Positions 22,070 through 33,578 of a DNA stretch of 64,000 nt are shown piece after piece. Under the pieces are notes generated by a model. It saw nothing but the letters and a program-made list of their open reading frames with translations, searched no databases and had not been told where the DNA came from. A program made the translations under genes and the position numbers. Each line of letters starts with the position of its first letter. Within the stretch, counting starts at the first letter, position 1. The stretch is from assembly GCA_002778095.1 (NCBI GenBank), contig PCDL01000007.1:124001-188000 (forward strand), read 5' to 3'. Origin of the DNA: Fragosphaeria purpurea. Its lineage: Eukaryota > Ascomycota > Sordariomycetes > Ophiostomatales > Ophiostomataceae.

Positions 22070-22265
22070 GGTCCTATGGTGCAGTGGTTAGCATGGTGCT
22101 CTTGTAAGCTATTAGCCTCCTAGCTGCAGCACGTCTGCCTGATTTTACGGGGGGATATTTTTAGCTAACAACGGCCGAAACAGATAGATTCAGGTGGCTT
22201 TTCCAGGCCATTTGGCTCCTATGACAGTAATGCACAGGTCGTGGGTTCGAACCCCACTAGGACCA
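22070..22265 (+). tRNA. tRNA-Thr (UGU) with 123-nt intron
   Basis: The acceptor stem GGTCCTA pairs perfectly with TAGGACC (22258-22264) and is followed by discriminator A. The D arm is GTGC-AGTGGTTA-GCAT, and the anticodon loop CTTGTAA (22101-22107) carries TGT. The T arm is GTGGG-TTCGAAC-CCCAC. The A box (TGGTGCAGTGG) and B box (GGTTCGAAC) are intact. The 5' and 3' halves are joined only if about 22107-22229 is removed, placing the intron at the canonical 37/38 site. In the mature form the 31-39 pair of the anticodon stem is T-T; the other four pairs are good. Function should be normal if the intron is spliced. Confidence 0.85.
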
Positions 22266-22527
22266 ATTTTTTTGTCTTTCGTTTGCAGCTTTTTGTGGAA
22301 GTCGTGTATTCTTCGAGTACCGTCGCCCTCGGCATCCATGTAGTTGTTTTCTTTTTCCCTTTCCCTTTCGTTTTGGTTTTTCGTCTTTTTCTCTTCGTGG
22401 CTGGGTTGCCCAGCCGTTCACATCGTGCTAATTCTACCCTGTTTACTGTGAAATCAAATCTGTTTTCATTTGCGTCTTTCTTTCTTCCTCTTTCGCTTGC
22501 CTTTCCTCCTGCTTGTCTCCCTCTCCC

Positions 22528-25500
22528 TCATAGCAAGGCGAAGCCTGCCTCCTTCAGCTTGCTCACCGATGGCATCGTCGGCTGGTCTTGCATCGAAAAC
22601 GGCCAAAACAGCGGGGTTTTGAGGCAGTCGGCCGCCGTCGCCAGCGAGGCCGACGCCGCACTGCCGCTCACAAACAGGCCCCGGGAGACGCCCGTGTCCA
22701 GCGTGTCCCAGCTGCCGCCGAAATCGCCTTCGCGTTCTTCGAGGGAAAAGTCGTTGGGGTTCGTCGTCCGCGGCCTAGCTGTGCGGTCGCTCTCCGTCGG
22801 GGCCGGGCTGGTGGTGCTGTCGGTGCTTGTTGTGCTGCTGGCGGCGGGCTTGGGGACGGCCGCCATGTCCACGGCAATGTTCCACTTCCGGGCCAGATAC
22901 CGCAGGATGCTGAGGGCCTGTTCCGCAAAGCGGTGGCAGGGCACCATCTCCGTGAGGTCGGCAATGCCGCGGTTGATCGAGGCGACCACGCTCGGGTCCA
23001 GCCGGGGCGTTTCGTGCGCCGCGCGACCGCCGCCGCCGCCGCCGCCGCTGCGATCCATGCTACCCGGGCTGCTTTTTGTGCTCATGTCTAGGTCGCTGTT
23101 GTCGTCGTTGCCAACGACGCTGCGGCCGTTGTCGCCCTCCTCCGTTTCGGCTGGTCTTCTGGATTCGGCCTCAGGCGGCATCGCGGCTGCAGCTGGATTG
23201 CCGTGCGGGGGCCCTGGGCCCGACATTGAGAACGCGGCGATGGCCAGATGCACGATGGACGCAGTGAGCGCAAAGTAGGGCACAAACGTCGGCGTCCGCC
23301 GCAACGTGTACAGCTGTGAATACGACTTGAGAAGCCCCTGGATGGCGTCCGCCGCTTGCAAGCAGACGTCTTTCGGAAGCACGCCGGACCCGAGGATCCG
23401 CAGCTTGATGAGGGGCCGAAACACAAGCAGAATGGCAAAATGGTAGTACATGCTGTAGCAAGATATTTAGTTAGTTCTAGGGCCGTCTGTATACTTTGGT
23501 GTCGCTGGTATTCCTGGGGAATGCAACACTTTTCGACTCCCTCCCGAAACCCAGACTCACTGCGCGAAAAGCACGGCCGGCGTAAAGGTCTGGCCCAAAC
23601 GCAGAACCTCGGGGATGGTGTCGTACCAGTGGAGGTACCGGGTATAGATGCTGAGAATGTCGCGGCTCGTGAGGGGCCATCCAGGCGAGTGGAGGATGTA
23701 CAGGGAGTCGTGAACGAGCTCGCTCAGCTCGCAGAAGCACCTGTAAACCGAGCGGACGTTGGACGGCTGTTCGTATTGCCGCTGCAAGGGTATGCCTGGG
23801 TAAAGAGCAAGGCAGAAAGAGCAGAGTCAGTTTTATTGCTGTGGTGCCGACTGAGGCACCGGTAGGCCACTGTTGGCTCATTTTGTTTCCGGGCTGTACA
23901 CAGTAGTTTTGACGTACCCTCTTCTGTGTAAGGAATCCATAGCGACGACTCAGTATCTTTGAAAATGGACGGCTTCGGCGGCAAGACAGGATGGCGGGAA
24001 CACTGTGGAAGCGATCCGGAGGCGAGAGAACATGCACTAGAAGGATGAAAGGAAATAAAATGTTTAGATGACTTCACAACAGGAAAAAAAAGTCAAAGAA
24101 AAGAGAAAGAAAGCGAAAAAGGGGACACAGGACAACGTACTGGTCGAGAGCAAAGGCGCCCCAAAACGTAGCGGCCTGCACGGCGCTATGGTCCTGGTCG
24201 GCGCTGTCGCCCTCTTGCACCCGGTGGAGGCCCATCTCAAAGGCGAGCCGGACGCTCTGGCCGGCGTAGTGCCAGCTCTCCGCGTCCCGGCCGCGACTGG
24301 CCTCGCGGATGGCCATGATGCCGAGGGCCTGGATGGTCGTCAGGCTGCGGTGGTTGTCTTCGAGCCACAGGAGGCGCCGGCATTCTTCGAAAAAGTGGTC
24401 GCCCGACGAGTAGGGGTCGCTGGGCACGGCGCGCGTGTCGGGCTGCGCGGAGAAGCGGCAGCCGAGGGCCAGCAAGGCGTTGACCAGGATCGACGAGCAG
24501 TAGCGCCGGCGGCCATCCTGGAAGTCCTGCAGGAAGTGCTCCTTGCTCAGCGACGCGAAGGTGGGGTACTCCCAGCAGAAATAGAGTGCCAGCAGGTGTT
24601 GCACCAGGTACGAATCGACCGGAATGTCGGTCCAGGAGGTGGCCGGCACCCTCATGCCGGACCCGACGGGCGCCAGCGCCCGGTCCAGGTTCTGGTAGTC
24701 CGTCGTTTGCGAAAATGTCAATGGGGCTTTGGGGCTGATGGTTTCGCCCCACGGGCTGTTGCGCTCCTGCGACGCCGGCCGTTGCGGTCCACGCGGTGGC
24801 TGCTGCTGCTGTTGTTGTTCGACGTGACTGCGGCCTGGTCCGAACTCTTCTAGCGCGTTTGTTCCGCTCGACCGATGGCTTGACGGTGGCATGTGTCCTT
24901 GCGAACCACCACTGCCGACGCTGCTAAACGCGGCCCGTGTTTGGCTGCTGCTGATGCTGCTGCCACCCTGCCATAGTGGCGACGGGAAGTCGCCTGCCGG
25001 GTCCGGGGCTCGGGGCGATCCTTGTTCGACCCAGTCCGCGATGCCGTCCACGGCTTCGCCGCTGCGCAGCTTCTGCAACACCTCCTGCCAGTTTTCGGAG
25101 CTGCCGAGGGCCGACAGGACGACGTCGCTGGCGCGTTGGCGGCGGGAGAGACGCTCGATGTCGCTGCGCAAGTCCTCTTTGGACCGGCGGATGGGCTGCT
25201 CGTAGACGCATTCGACGTTCCGCTGGATTCGGCACCGAGCACACGGCCTACGACCGTCGCACTAGTTGAAAGTTAAAGATAACCCCCAAAACTGGTTCAC
25301 GAGCCGAAAGAAACGTACCTTGACGCGTTTCTTGCGGCACTCGTTGCAGGCGTTGGGCGTGACGAGGCCCGCACCGCGGCGCCGTTTGGACAGCTGACGC
25401 ATGACCGCGTGCGCGGTGGCGGCGGACGCCGTGTTCGTGCCGTTACTCGTTCCCGTGCCCGGGTCCGTACCGGTGTCCAGGTCCGGTCCGGGGCCCGAGT

Positions 25501-25615
25501 CCGAGTCCGAGTCCATCGCAGCGCGCGACAACTTGCTGCGGCCAGAGTTCGGTGGCACGGCCGGGTTGGACCCGGATCGGGACCCGGACCCGGTTGCTCT
25601 GTTGCTGAAGCTCAT
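22528..25615 (-). CDS. Zn(2)Cys6 transcription factor with fungal_trans domain (NirA-like)
   Basis: Five exons (25615-25319, 25261-24141, 24036-23918, 23795-23561, 23452-22528) join to 898 residues. The binuclear zinc cluster spans the first intron: ACNECRKKRVK in exon 1, then CDGRRPCARCRIQRNVEC in exon 2 (residues about 88-118), with all six cysteines present. SKEDLRSDIERL is a likely dimerisation helix. The fungal_trans middle domain begins near residue 265 with VQHLLALYFCWEYP, then GCRFSAQPDTR, IMAIREASRGRDAESW and RLAFEMGLHR, and continues through WIPYTEE, LVHDSLYILHSP and RLGQTFTPAVLF. This resembles the large family annotated as NirA/nit-4-like nitrogen regulators. The low-complexity N-terminus has Gly/Ser/Asp repeats. 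Target genes are unknown. A later Met (MDSDSD) is an alternative start. Confidence 0.9.
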
Positions 25616-27640
25616 GGAGCAGGCACTGGCAGTCGTTCGTATGGGCTCGCGTTTCGCGGCGTCCAGGTGAGCAAGTACAACGGAAGACGAGGGCGGCGCG
25701 AAGGGCGGACCATTCTGGCGTGACCGCGAAACCGTGGCGATGTCGGTTGGACGTTGTTGCTCTGTTTCTGCTGCGTTTCTTCGTCCGTTCTGGTATGTCC
25801 TTGTATCTCGCCGTCGCCGTTGTCGTCGCAGTCTCTGACGAGTGCGCGCGGTCGAAGCTTCTGTTGGGAAGGGGAGGGAGGGGGTCTTCGTTATGGACTC
25901 GGCTGGGTTCCTGAGATGGTGAGCGAAGGAGGGCGCACAGGAAAGGGAGGGACAGGGGAAAACCGAAAAAACAAACAAGAAAGAAGAAACGAGAAAACAG
26001 GGTCAGAACACACGGCCAAGCTTCGAAAAGACAATGGGTAACGGGGATCGCTGAAAGAACGTTTGGAATATCATGTATATCTGGGATCGGCAGGGTTTGC
26101 TGAGGGGGCGAAGGCTGCGCCTGGAACTGCTATCTAATTATCGGTAGAGAGGCGAGGAGCTAGCGCCTTGCTGCGGGGTTTGTGGGGAAAGGCGGGCTGT
26201 TGGAGAGGGTCTAGTGCTTTTGCTTACCGGGAAAAGGTACGTTTTAGGCGGCGCTGCATTTCGTGTACCTGCTCTGTAAGTAGTACGAAGTACAGTAGAC
26301 ATACCAATATCACTTAGCAACGATACCTCCGTACAGAAGTGTATAAATCACGCAATCCAAAGTTTGACCGTTCAAAGACCTTCGAAAACTGGTTTTTTAC
26401 TTGTTTTTTCTTTCCTTCTTTTATTTTGTACTTGTTCTCTCCTTTTTGGTCGGTGCCCGAGGGTATCACTACGACGAACTTGTCGTTGCATTGCAGGCCT
26501 CTTTCAGGTCTCGGCGCGGGTGCGTACAGGGGCTGCTAGTGCTGTTGACTCGCTGAACGGGCGGGGAGTTCCACTAAGTCCTCCCTAGCCGGCGTACCCT
26601 TTTCCCCACCTACACCGTTGAAGGACGCCTCAATATCGCACTGCAAGGTAACTGATACTTCGTACTCGTACGCGCAAAGTGACAGCGCCACACCTTCATG
26701 CAGGAGGGCGAACCGATGACAGGGCAAAACGGCATTTCCTGTGGCATCGCATTTCGTGTGTTGTATTTCATACATTGCGGTGCTTATCCTCTCGCGGGAA
26801 TGTCCTGCCATGCCATTTCGGCTGGTCCTGCGCGAAAATGAGAAAGGCATTCTCTGACCTTTTCCCCCCTAAACGGGTCACGGCAATCAGAGCAAACACG
26901 AGGCGGTAGTGTGTGTGCTCCTTTTTTTCCCTTCTTTTTCTCTTCTTGTTCACACGTATTGTCTTCTTTGACTTGGCGTAAGGAAACTTGTTGTTCCAGC
27001 AGATTCGACTGCCCCCTTCCCGAGAAAAGGTACGGCCTGCTGCATGTGGGTTCAAATACGATATACTTGTACTCGTGAATGTACATACGATACTAATAAT
27101 AAAAATTTTAATACAGGACAATTTTTACTCTGAAAATGAAAAGAGCCTGTTGTGGATGACCGCTCTGGCGTCGTTGGGGAGCATGCGACCTCAGAGGGAG
27201 TCCGCCGTCGAGGCCGATCGCTGCCAACTTCGTCGGGGCTTGGTCAAGGACGCGGGCTGAGGGCAACGTGGTAACGGATCAGGATGCGGAGCATGAATGC
27301 ACGAAACAATGAAGCAGGATGATGTGTCGCCGTCGTGGGTGCAGGACAAGGTAGCGTACCGAGTGTGCGAGCGTACGAGCGTACGAGGTACTGCGAAGAC
27401 ATGCAGGGCGACCAAAAAGCAGGGGACCACAGTCAAAACTCTATCACATCATATAACAAGGTCGTCTCATTTCAGACAATACGCCCGTAATAGTTGTTGC
27501 CTTGTTCGCACCCCTGGTGCTTGAATCTGCTTTTGTACATCCCCTTCCCATATGAACACCTGTCATGGTTTTCTAAAAGTACACAAAAAGACGAGACTGG
27601 GGAAGTTAAAAATGGATAATGGAAAAAAAAACCCCCCCCA
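25616..27640. other. Intergenic spacer
   Basis: These 2 kb lie between the transcription-factor promoter and the 3' end of the nuclear-envelope gene. No open frame has C-ending codon use or a recognisable motif. CGTAC-containing words recur around 26,270-26,680 and 27,350-27,390, but I attach no function to them. Confidence 0.55.
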
Positions 27641-29496
27641 TCAATACCCCTTGCTTGGACTGCGCCCGGTTGCCTTGCTCGGGCTGCGGTCGCGCTCGCC
27701 CTTGCTGGGGCTGCGCCGGAAGGACGGCGTTTGCTGCGAGGACATCAGCATGGCCCGCGGCGCGTCGGGTGACGCGTCGGTGTCGGTGGGCGTGCCGGGT
27801 TCAAACTGGAGCTGCTGCTGCTGCTGCTGCTTGGAATTGCTCTGATGCAGAAAACCGCGCCGGATGTGCCGTGGGGTCTGGCCGATGGGCGCCCAGATGT
27901 AGGCTTGGTGCGGGTCCTGCGACGGCGGCAGCGACGGCGTGGGCGCACCGGCCGGCGGGCCCCCGTAGGCGGGCTGCGCCGGCATGTGGGCCTTGGCCGG
28001 GTTGACAAACGCCGTCTCGCGGAACCGGCTGAAGCCCAGATTGCTCGCCAGGATCACGGCCAGCATCGCCGACAGAATGAAGCCCTATGCGGTTAGTTTG
28101 GGAGGGCGGATACGCAGGGATCATGAGAAAAGAGAACAAAAAAAAACGTACCCATGCTTTGATGCTCATCGCCCCCACAAACTCGTTGATGATCTCGGCC
28201 ACGTTCTTGGCCGACACCTGCATCTTCATCACGCTCGACGGGTCCTGGTTCATGCACACCTCCCACTCGCTGCACACCACGTTGAGCGCCGGCAGCCGCT
28301 CCGCCTTGGGCGCGCACCGGTTCTTCGTGTACTCGTGCGCGCAGTCGTTCATCTGCGACAGCAGTTGTGACCGTGCCGCGTCCGCCGCGTGCGCAATGTC
28401 CGCGCGCATCATCGCGATGCCGCCCCACACGAGCCACACGACCACGGCCATGAAGAACACGTTCATGCCCAGCTGCACCCACCACGACAAGATCAGCGGC
28501 ACGTTGGGGTGGTCGTGGATGGCCGCGAAGAGGCCGGCCACGGCGCCGTGCTTCCGTGGTGGTGGTTGTCCGGCTACCCCCTTTTTGCGGTCCCCGCGTT
28601 CCCCCCTTGTTGTTGCGGACGATGTGCTGACGTCGTCATCGTCCTCCTCCGCCTCCTCGTCCTCCTCCTCACCCGACGCGTACACCCCGCCACCGTCGTG
28701 GGCCCGCAACCGCATGCTGCCCACGTCCTTGTCGCTCCCGTGCCGCCGGCGCTTGCGCACGCGGTCGCGCGGGCCGCCCAAAACGTGGCCCAGCTTGCCC
28801 CGCGGCACCTCACCCCGGCCGGGCGCGCCGCGGCTACCCGTGAAAAACGACCAAGACGACGACGATGACGCCGCCGCCGCGGGTGCCGGTGCGGCCGCCG
28901 CTCCCTGATTCTCGCGGAACAGTCGCCGTTTGACGAGCGACGCGGGCGTGATCGTCGCGTGGGCAAAGGCACGGTCCAGCCGCTCCGCCTCGGGCGGCGT
29001 GTCCGCCGGCTGCACGGAGGCGTCGCTGGCGTTGGCGGGGCTTTCCTCGGCGCCCGAGCATTCGGAAAAGAGCTCCTCGACGCGCTTCTGCGGCGTCGTA
29101 AAGGCCGGGTTGCGAAAGGGCGACGCGGCCGGGAAGGCGGACCGCGCGCCCGCTGCCGCCACGGGCGGCTGGAAACAGGCGGAGCTGGGCGGGCGCGGGA
29201 ACGGTTGCTTTGACGGTGACGACGGCGCAGCGCGAGACGACGTGCCGGCCATGCCCAAACCCGCAAACGGGTTGGCTGGCCGGTTTGACCGGGACGGCGA
29301 GTCGGTGTTGAACGAGGAGCCTTGGACGGTCAGTTTTAAAAGCATTCTGCGATAGAAAAAAAAATACAGAAAAAAATAGCAACCCACCCATGAAAGACCT
29401 CTGCGGCAGCTGCGAGAAGGGGCTCGAAATGTCGACCGGGCCCCGGTTGTTCTGGTATTCCCAGTCCATGGGGCCCTCAAACGTTCGTCGGCTCAT
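27641..29496 (-). CDS. BRL1: Nuclear envelope protein Brl1/Brr6 family
   Basis: Three exons (29496-29388, 29320-28152, 28084-27641) join to 573 residues. The N-terminal 300 residues are low complexity: a MDWEYQNNRGP start typical of fungal orthologues, Ser/Pro tracts, and a Glu/Asp block. The family core follows at about residue 310: a first membrane helix (QLGMNVFFMAVVVWLVWGG), then a lumenal segment with four cysteines in CAHEYTKNRC and CSEWEVC, then a second helix GFILSAMLAVILASNLGF. Yeast Brl1/Brr6 use two disulfides and an amphipathic helix to promote inner-outer nuclear membrane fusion during nuclear pore assembly. The C-terminus carries RSPSKGE/RSPSK repeats, probable phosphosites. The exon 2 acceptor (CCAAG) is non-standard but is the only one keeping frame. 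It diverges from IWS1. Confidence 0.92.
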
Positions 29497-30169
29497 GATG
29501 AACGAACGAGTTCGTTTCGCTAGAGGAGGCAGATGTGGTCGTTTTGCGGGAGTCCTTTTTGGAACGATGGAAAGGAAAGACGAAGAAACGATCGGGAAGG
29601 GAAAAGAGCGACGAGGTGAATGGGTCTGCAACAGCGCATGGCGGAATGGAATGTTTTTGTGTGTTGCCGAAACATTCACTGCGCTCGGCTCCTTTTTGTT
29701 GTCGTCGGTGGCAACGGCCCTGTAGCGTTTTGCTTGGTTTTGTATATGTAAACAAACGCGGCACAGAGCGGGCTGGGGGTGAGGAATGACGGCCTGAGGC
29801 GACAAAAACGGATATAGTGGTAATATGCGTCAAAACCGAAACGGCGTTTTGTGGGTCCAGCTTCTTTTCCGTCGGCGCGCGACGCTGCCAGCTGCTCGCA
29901 GCCGTTCGCCATTGATGAGGCGAAAAAAAGGTCCAACTAAAAGCGTTGCCCTGTTCTTTCACAGCGCCTCTCTTTGTTGCTTCACTTTTTCAGTTTCGTT
30001 CCTTTTTTTCAGCTTCGTTCTCTGGTGTCTCGTTCTAGAGCATATTCATTGCGATCAGATTATTTTGGGACCCCTATTTCTATTGCTCTCCATCATCCGC
30101 GTTGGCAAGGCTTCTCGATTGCTTCCTGTTCGTTCGTGGGCGTTTCCCTTTCCGCAGTCCTCTTCCACA
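29497..30169. promoter_or_regulatory. Shared divergent promoter region BRL1/IWS1
   Basis: 673 bp separate the start codons of two divergently transcribed housekeeping genes, so both promoters must lie here. No TATA box stands out near either start. Pyrimidine tracts precede the IWS1 ATG. Confidence 0.6.
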
Positions 30170-31759
30170 ATGTCAGATGCCGCGTCCGACGCGGGGTCGC
30201 CGCTTCGCACGCCGGAGCCTGTGACGAGCGAACACGCGCCGTCGACCCCGAAGGCGGCTTCCTCGCCGGTCGCAAACGACAAGGAGGACGGCGAGGATGA
30301 CGATCATGCGGCGTCCGGAGAGGGCAACAAAGACGACGGCGACGACGATGCTGCCGACGCCGCCGCCGCCGCCGCCGGTGGCAACGAGAGCGACGATTCG
30401 GAAGAGCTGCTGTCCGACGTCGACGAAGACCAGTTTGAAGATTACGACCCGGCCACAGCCCACATCGAGGAGCGGCCGATTACCATCGACGAAGAAGCAG
30501 CGCGCGGGTTGAAGTCCGCAAAGCGGAAGCGGACCGCCGGGGCAGAGGACGGCACACGCAAGCCCAAGGAAGGGCGGCGGGACAAGAAGCGGCGACCGGG
30601 GGGTGCGGGCGGCGAGAACGGCGACGATGCTACAGGCGCGGGCGGAGGCAGCGACGACGACGACGCAGCCGGTGCCGAGGGCGACGCAGCGGCCGCCTCC
30701 TCGTCCAAACGGGCGCGTAGGGCGCGTGCAGCGGAGGGGGCCGCGCGGAGCCGGCGGGCGTCCGCCGAGCCCCAAGTGAACGAGGAGGACCTGACGCCCG
30801 AGGAGCGCCGCAAGCGGGCCCTCAACCGCGCCATCGACCTGGCCATCCGGAACCCCAACAAACGGCGACGGAAGCAAGACGAAGAGGTGGGTGCTCTGGA
30901 GAGGGGAAGAGAAAAAGGACGATTAAAACACTTGCTAACCCACTACAGGACCTCGAAAAGGCCGCCGACGAAGAGATTGCGCAGCTCAAGATCCGCATGG
31001 AGCAGGCGTGCATGGCCGACATCGACGCGCGCGCCGAGGGCCGGCCGGCCGTGAACAAGCTGCAGCTGCTGCCGCAGGTGCTGTCGGTGCTGCACCGCAA
31101 CGACATCCAGGAGACGGTGCTGGACCCGGAGACGAACTTCCTGCAGTCGGTCAAGTTCTTCCTGGAGCCGCTCAACGACGGCTCGTTGCCGAGCTACACG
31201 ATCCAGCGCGACATCTTCACGTGCCTGACGACGCTGCCGATCGAGAAGGACGCGCTGCTGAGCAGCGGCATCGGCAAGGTGGTGCTCTTCTACACGCGCA
31301 GCAAGCGCGCGGAGCCGGCGATCAAGCGCATGGCCGAGCGGCTCGTGGGCGAGTGGAGCCGGCCCATCCTCAAGAAGACGGACGACTTCAAGAAGCGGCA
31401 CGTCGAGACGCGGGACTACGATGCACGGTGGGTTTTTTTCTTGTCTCTATTCTTCTTCTTTCTTTCCTTTTTCTTCCCTCACTAACGATCACAGCACCGC
31501 CAAACTCGACTCCAGCCAGTACACGCTGACGGAACGCCCCATGTCGCGGTTCGCGCTCGACAAAGAGCGGCAGCTCGCGCCGCCGGTGGTGAACCCGAAC
31601 CGCGCGCAGCCCGTGGGCCTGCCGCAGTCGTACACGATTGCGCCCAAGAGCACGTTCGAGGGCCACCGCGGCGCCGACTTCCGGCCGATCGGTGCCAGCA
31701 GCGTGGAGGCGTTCCGCCGGATGACGCAAAAGGCCAAGGTGCGGAACAAGAAGAAGTAG
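30170..31759 (+). CDS. IWS1: Transcription elongation factor IWS1 (Spn1)
   Basis: Three exons (30170-30886, 30949-31427, 31495-31759) join to 486 residues. The first 230 residues are acidic and lysine-rich and probably disordered, with EELLSDVDEDQFEDYDP, which resembles the Spt6-interacting acidic motifs of the family. The TFIIS N-terminal (LW) domain is encoded by exon 2 at about residues 270-380: NKLQLLPQVLSVLHR, FLEPLNDGSLPSYTIQRDIF and SSGIGKVVLFYTRSKR, followed by WSRPI. The C-terminus ends in RMTQKAKVRNKKK, a basic conserved tail. IWS1 binds Spt6 and travels with RNA polymerase II in the nucleus, affecting histone methylation and mRNA export. Identity is secure from the domain order. 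Confidence 0.95.
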
Positions 31760-32441
31760 GGGGGGGTTCTAGCTGTACACAGAGGGGCGCATTGGCTTGT
31801 TCTTTGTTCGCTGTCTACTTTGAAAGGATGAGGTTGGGCGTTACGGTCAGGGCTAGAAAGAATGCAGGCAAAAAGAATGCAGACATAACTCGTGACACAG
31901 AACGAAAGCGTATAAAGAAACGTGAAAACTTGTTTCAAAGCCGGGGACATTCCTTTCCTGTTGACGCCGGAGTCTGTGTCGCCCAGAACGGCACAAAGCA
32001 ACAAGACATAGTGCAACACGAAGTAACGTATAAGAAGCTTGAACGGAATCAGACGTTGAAACGAGAGGACGACTGTAGTCTATTTCCGGCACAAAGTTGT
32101 GGGGTTGGACAGTCATTTGGCCAGGGTCCAACAAAGAGAAGGGGTCGCCCAAAATAGCATTTTCGCCTTGTCGTCTTCCTCCCGACGACCAACTTCCACT
32201 CCTCCTTTGTGTACGCACCCTTTGTATTTTGTTCAAACAAGACGAATAAGCCAAAAACGGAATGTCTGTTTACCTCATTTACAATTTTACTATGGCTCGT
32301 TGTATAAAGCACGGTGTCCTCGCCGCGCAGATTGGCCGACAAAAAAACAATCCCCAGCCAGACTCCACTTGAGCCGAATATTTACACGGTTTTTATTTGT
32401 TTACTACTCTCACATACTCTTACTCTTCTTTTCCAAACACA
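31760..32441. other. Intergenic spacer
   Basis: This holds the IWS1 3' region and the promoter of the DUF2293 gene. A CT-rich tract (TACTCTCACATACTCTTACTC) lies just before the next ATG. No gene is seen. Confidence 0.6.
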
Positions 32442-33578
32442 ATGGCCGACGAACCCCTCGTGTCGTTCCGCACGCCCATGCCGCCGGGCTACTGCTTCGT
32501 CCGCAAGGGCAACGTCTACATCACCGCGCACTGCCGGAAAGCCACCAAGGCCGCCGGCCAGACGGTCTACGTGGTGACCAACGGGGGCGGGGGCGGGGAC
32601 GACGGCCGCCCTCGCCAGACCACCAACGACACCCGCCGTCCACACGTCGTCCTCGGCCTGCGCTGCCCCCGCACGGTCTGGCGCGCCGTCGTCGACGCCG
32701 AGCGGGCGACCCGCAGCGCGCGCGCCCAGGCCACCCGGAAGCGCGACGCCAGCCTCGCCGACGCGTTCCGCGCGGCCGTGGCCACGCACTACCCGGCGGC
32801 GCCCGCGGGCAGCCTGCCGCAGATCGTGGCGCACGCGACGGCAAAACACCGGCGGCGCGTGGCGCGGACGGCGACGCTGGACCTGGCGGCGCGCGTGCGG
32901 CTGGCGGTGCGCGCGCACATCCGGCACCGGCACACGCCGTACGACGCGCTGCTGCGGGGCGACCATGTGGGCGGCAGCAAAACGACGTCCACAACGGCAG
33001 CAACAACAACAACAAAACTGACGCGGGACGAGGCGCGGCGGGCGATCGCCGACACGGTGGACGCGGTCGAGCGGCAGTGGGCGGGCAACCGCAAACCGGG
33101 CACACGCGTTGTGCCAGCCAGAAAGACTTGGAAGTCCGACGAGGACAGCAGCGATGATGAATACGACGACGACGACGACAGCAATGACGACAGTGACAGC
33201 GACGGCAGTCGTGGCGATGCTAGTGCCGACGAGGATGATCACGACGACAAGGATGGTGATTACCTGCCGCCGGTGACGAAGGACAGCAACAAAGCAGAGG
33301 CGCCAAATACAAGAGTATCGAACCGGACAGTCAAACCGATACGACATACATTGCAAAAGAAACCAAAACCAGGAGCGAGAGAGGCAACGCCATGGGCAAA
33401 GACGAAGCCACGACAGGACAGAAGAGACCGCGTTCAGAAAAAGAAGCCGAGCAAGAAACAGAGCATCAAACAGGACAAAGCACGGCCACGGAGGAAGACA
33501 GTAAAAAAGCAAAGTCGACAAGATGCAGCGTCAGTACGGGGACGGAAGGGCGTGTTATGTATCACGATAGAAAAGTAG
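32442..33578 (+). CDS. DUF2293 domain protein
   Basis: A single exon of 378 residues. It opens with MPPGYCFVRKGNVYITAHCR, the hallmark N-terminal strand of this fungal family. DUF2293 itself follows at about residues 105-175: ADAFRAAVATHYPAAP, IVAHATAKHRRRVARTATLD and VRAHIRHRHTPYDALL. The family is of unknown biochemical role and is common in Pezizomycotina. The last 160 residues turn from an acidic Asp/Ser block to a Lys/Arg-rich tail with several PKKKP-like clusters, suggesting nuclear or nucleic-acid association. It is downstream of IWS1 on the same strand, with no sign of co-regulation. Confidence 0.85.
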   Translation: MADEPLVSFRTPMPPGYCFVRKGNVYITAHCRKATKAAGQTVYVVTNGGGGGDDGRPRQTTNDTRRPHVVLGLRCPRTVWRAVVDAERATRSARAQATRKRDASLADAFRAAVATHYPAAPAGSLPQIVAHATAKHRRRVARTATLDLAARVRLAVRAHIRHRHTPYDALLRGDHVGGSKTTSTTAATTTTKLTRDEARRAIADTVDAVERQWAGNRKPGTRVVPARKTWKSDEDSSDDEYDDDDDSNDDSDSDGSRGDASADEDDHDDKDGDYLPPVTKDSNKAEAPNTRVSNRTVKPIRHTLQKKPKPGAREATPWAKTKPRQDRRDRVQKKKPSKKQSIKQDKARPRRKTVKKQSRQDAASVRGRKGVLCITIEK

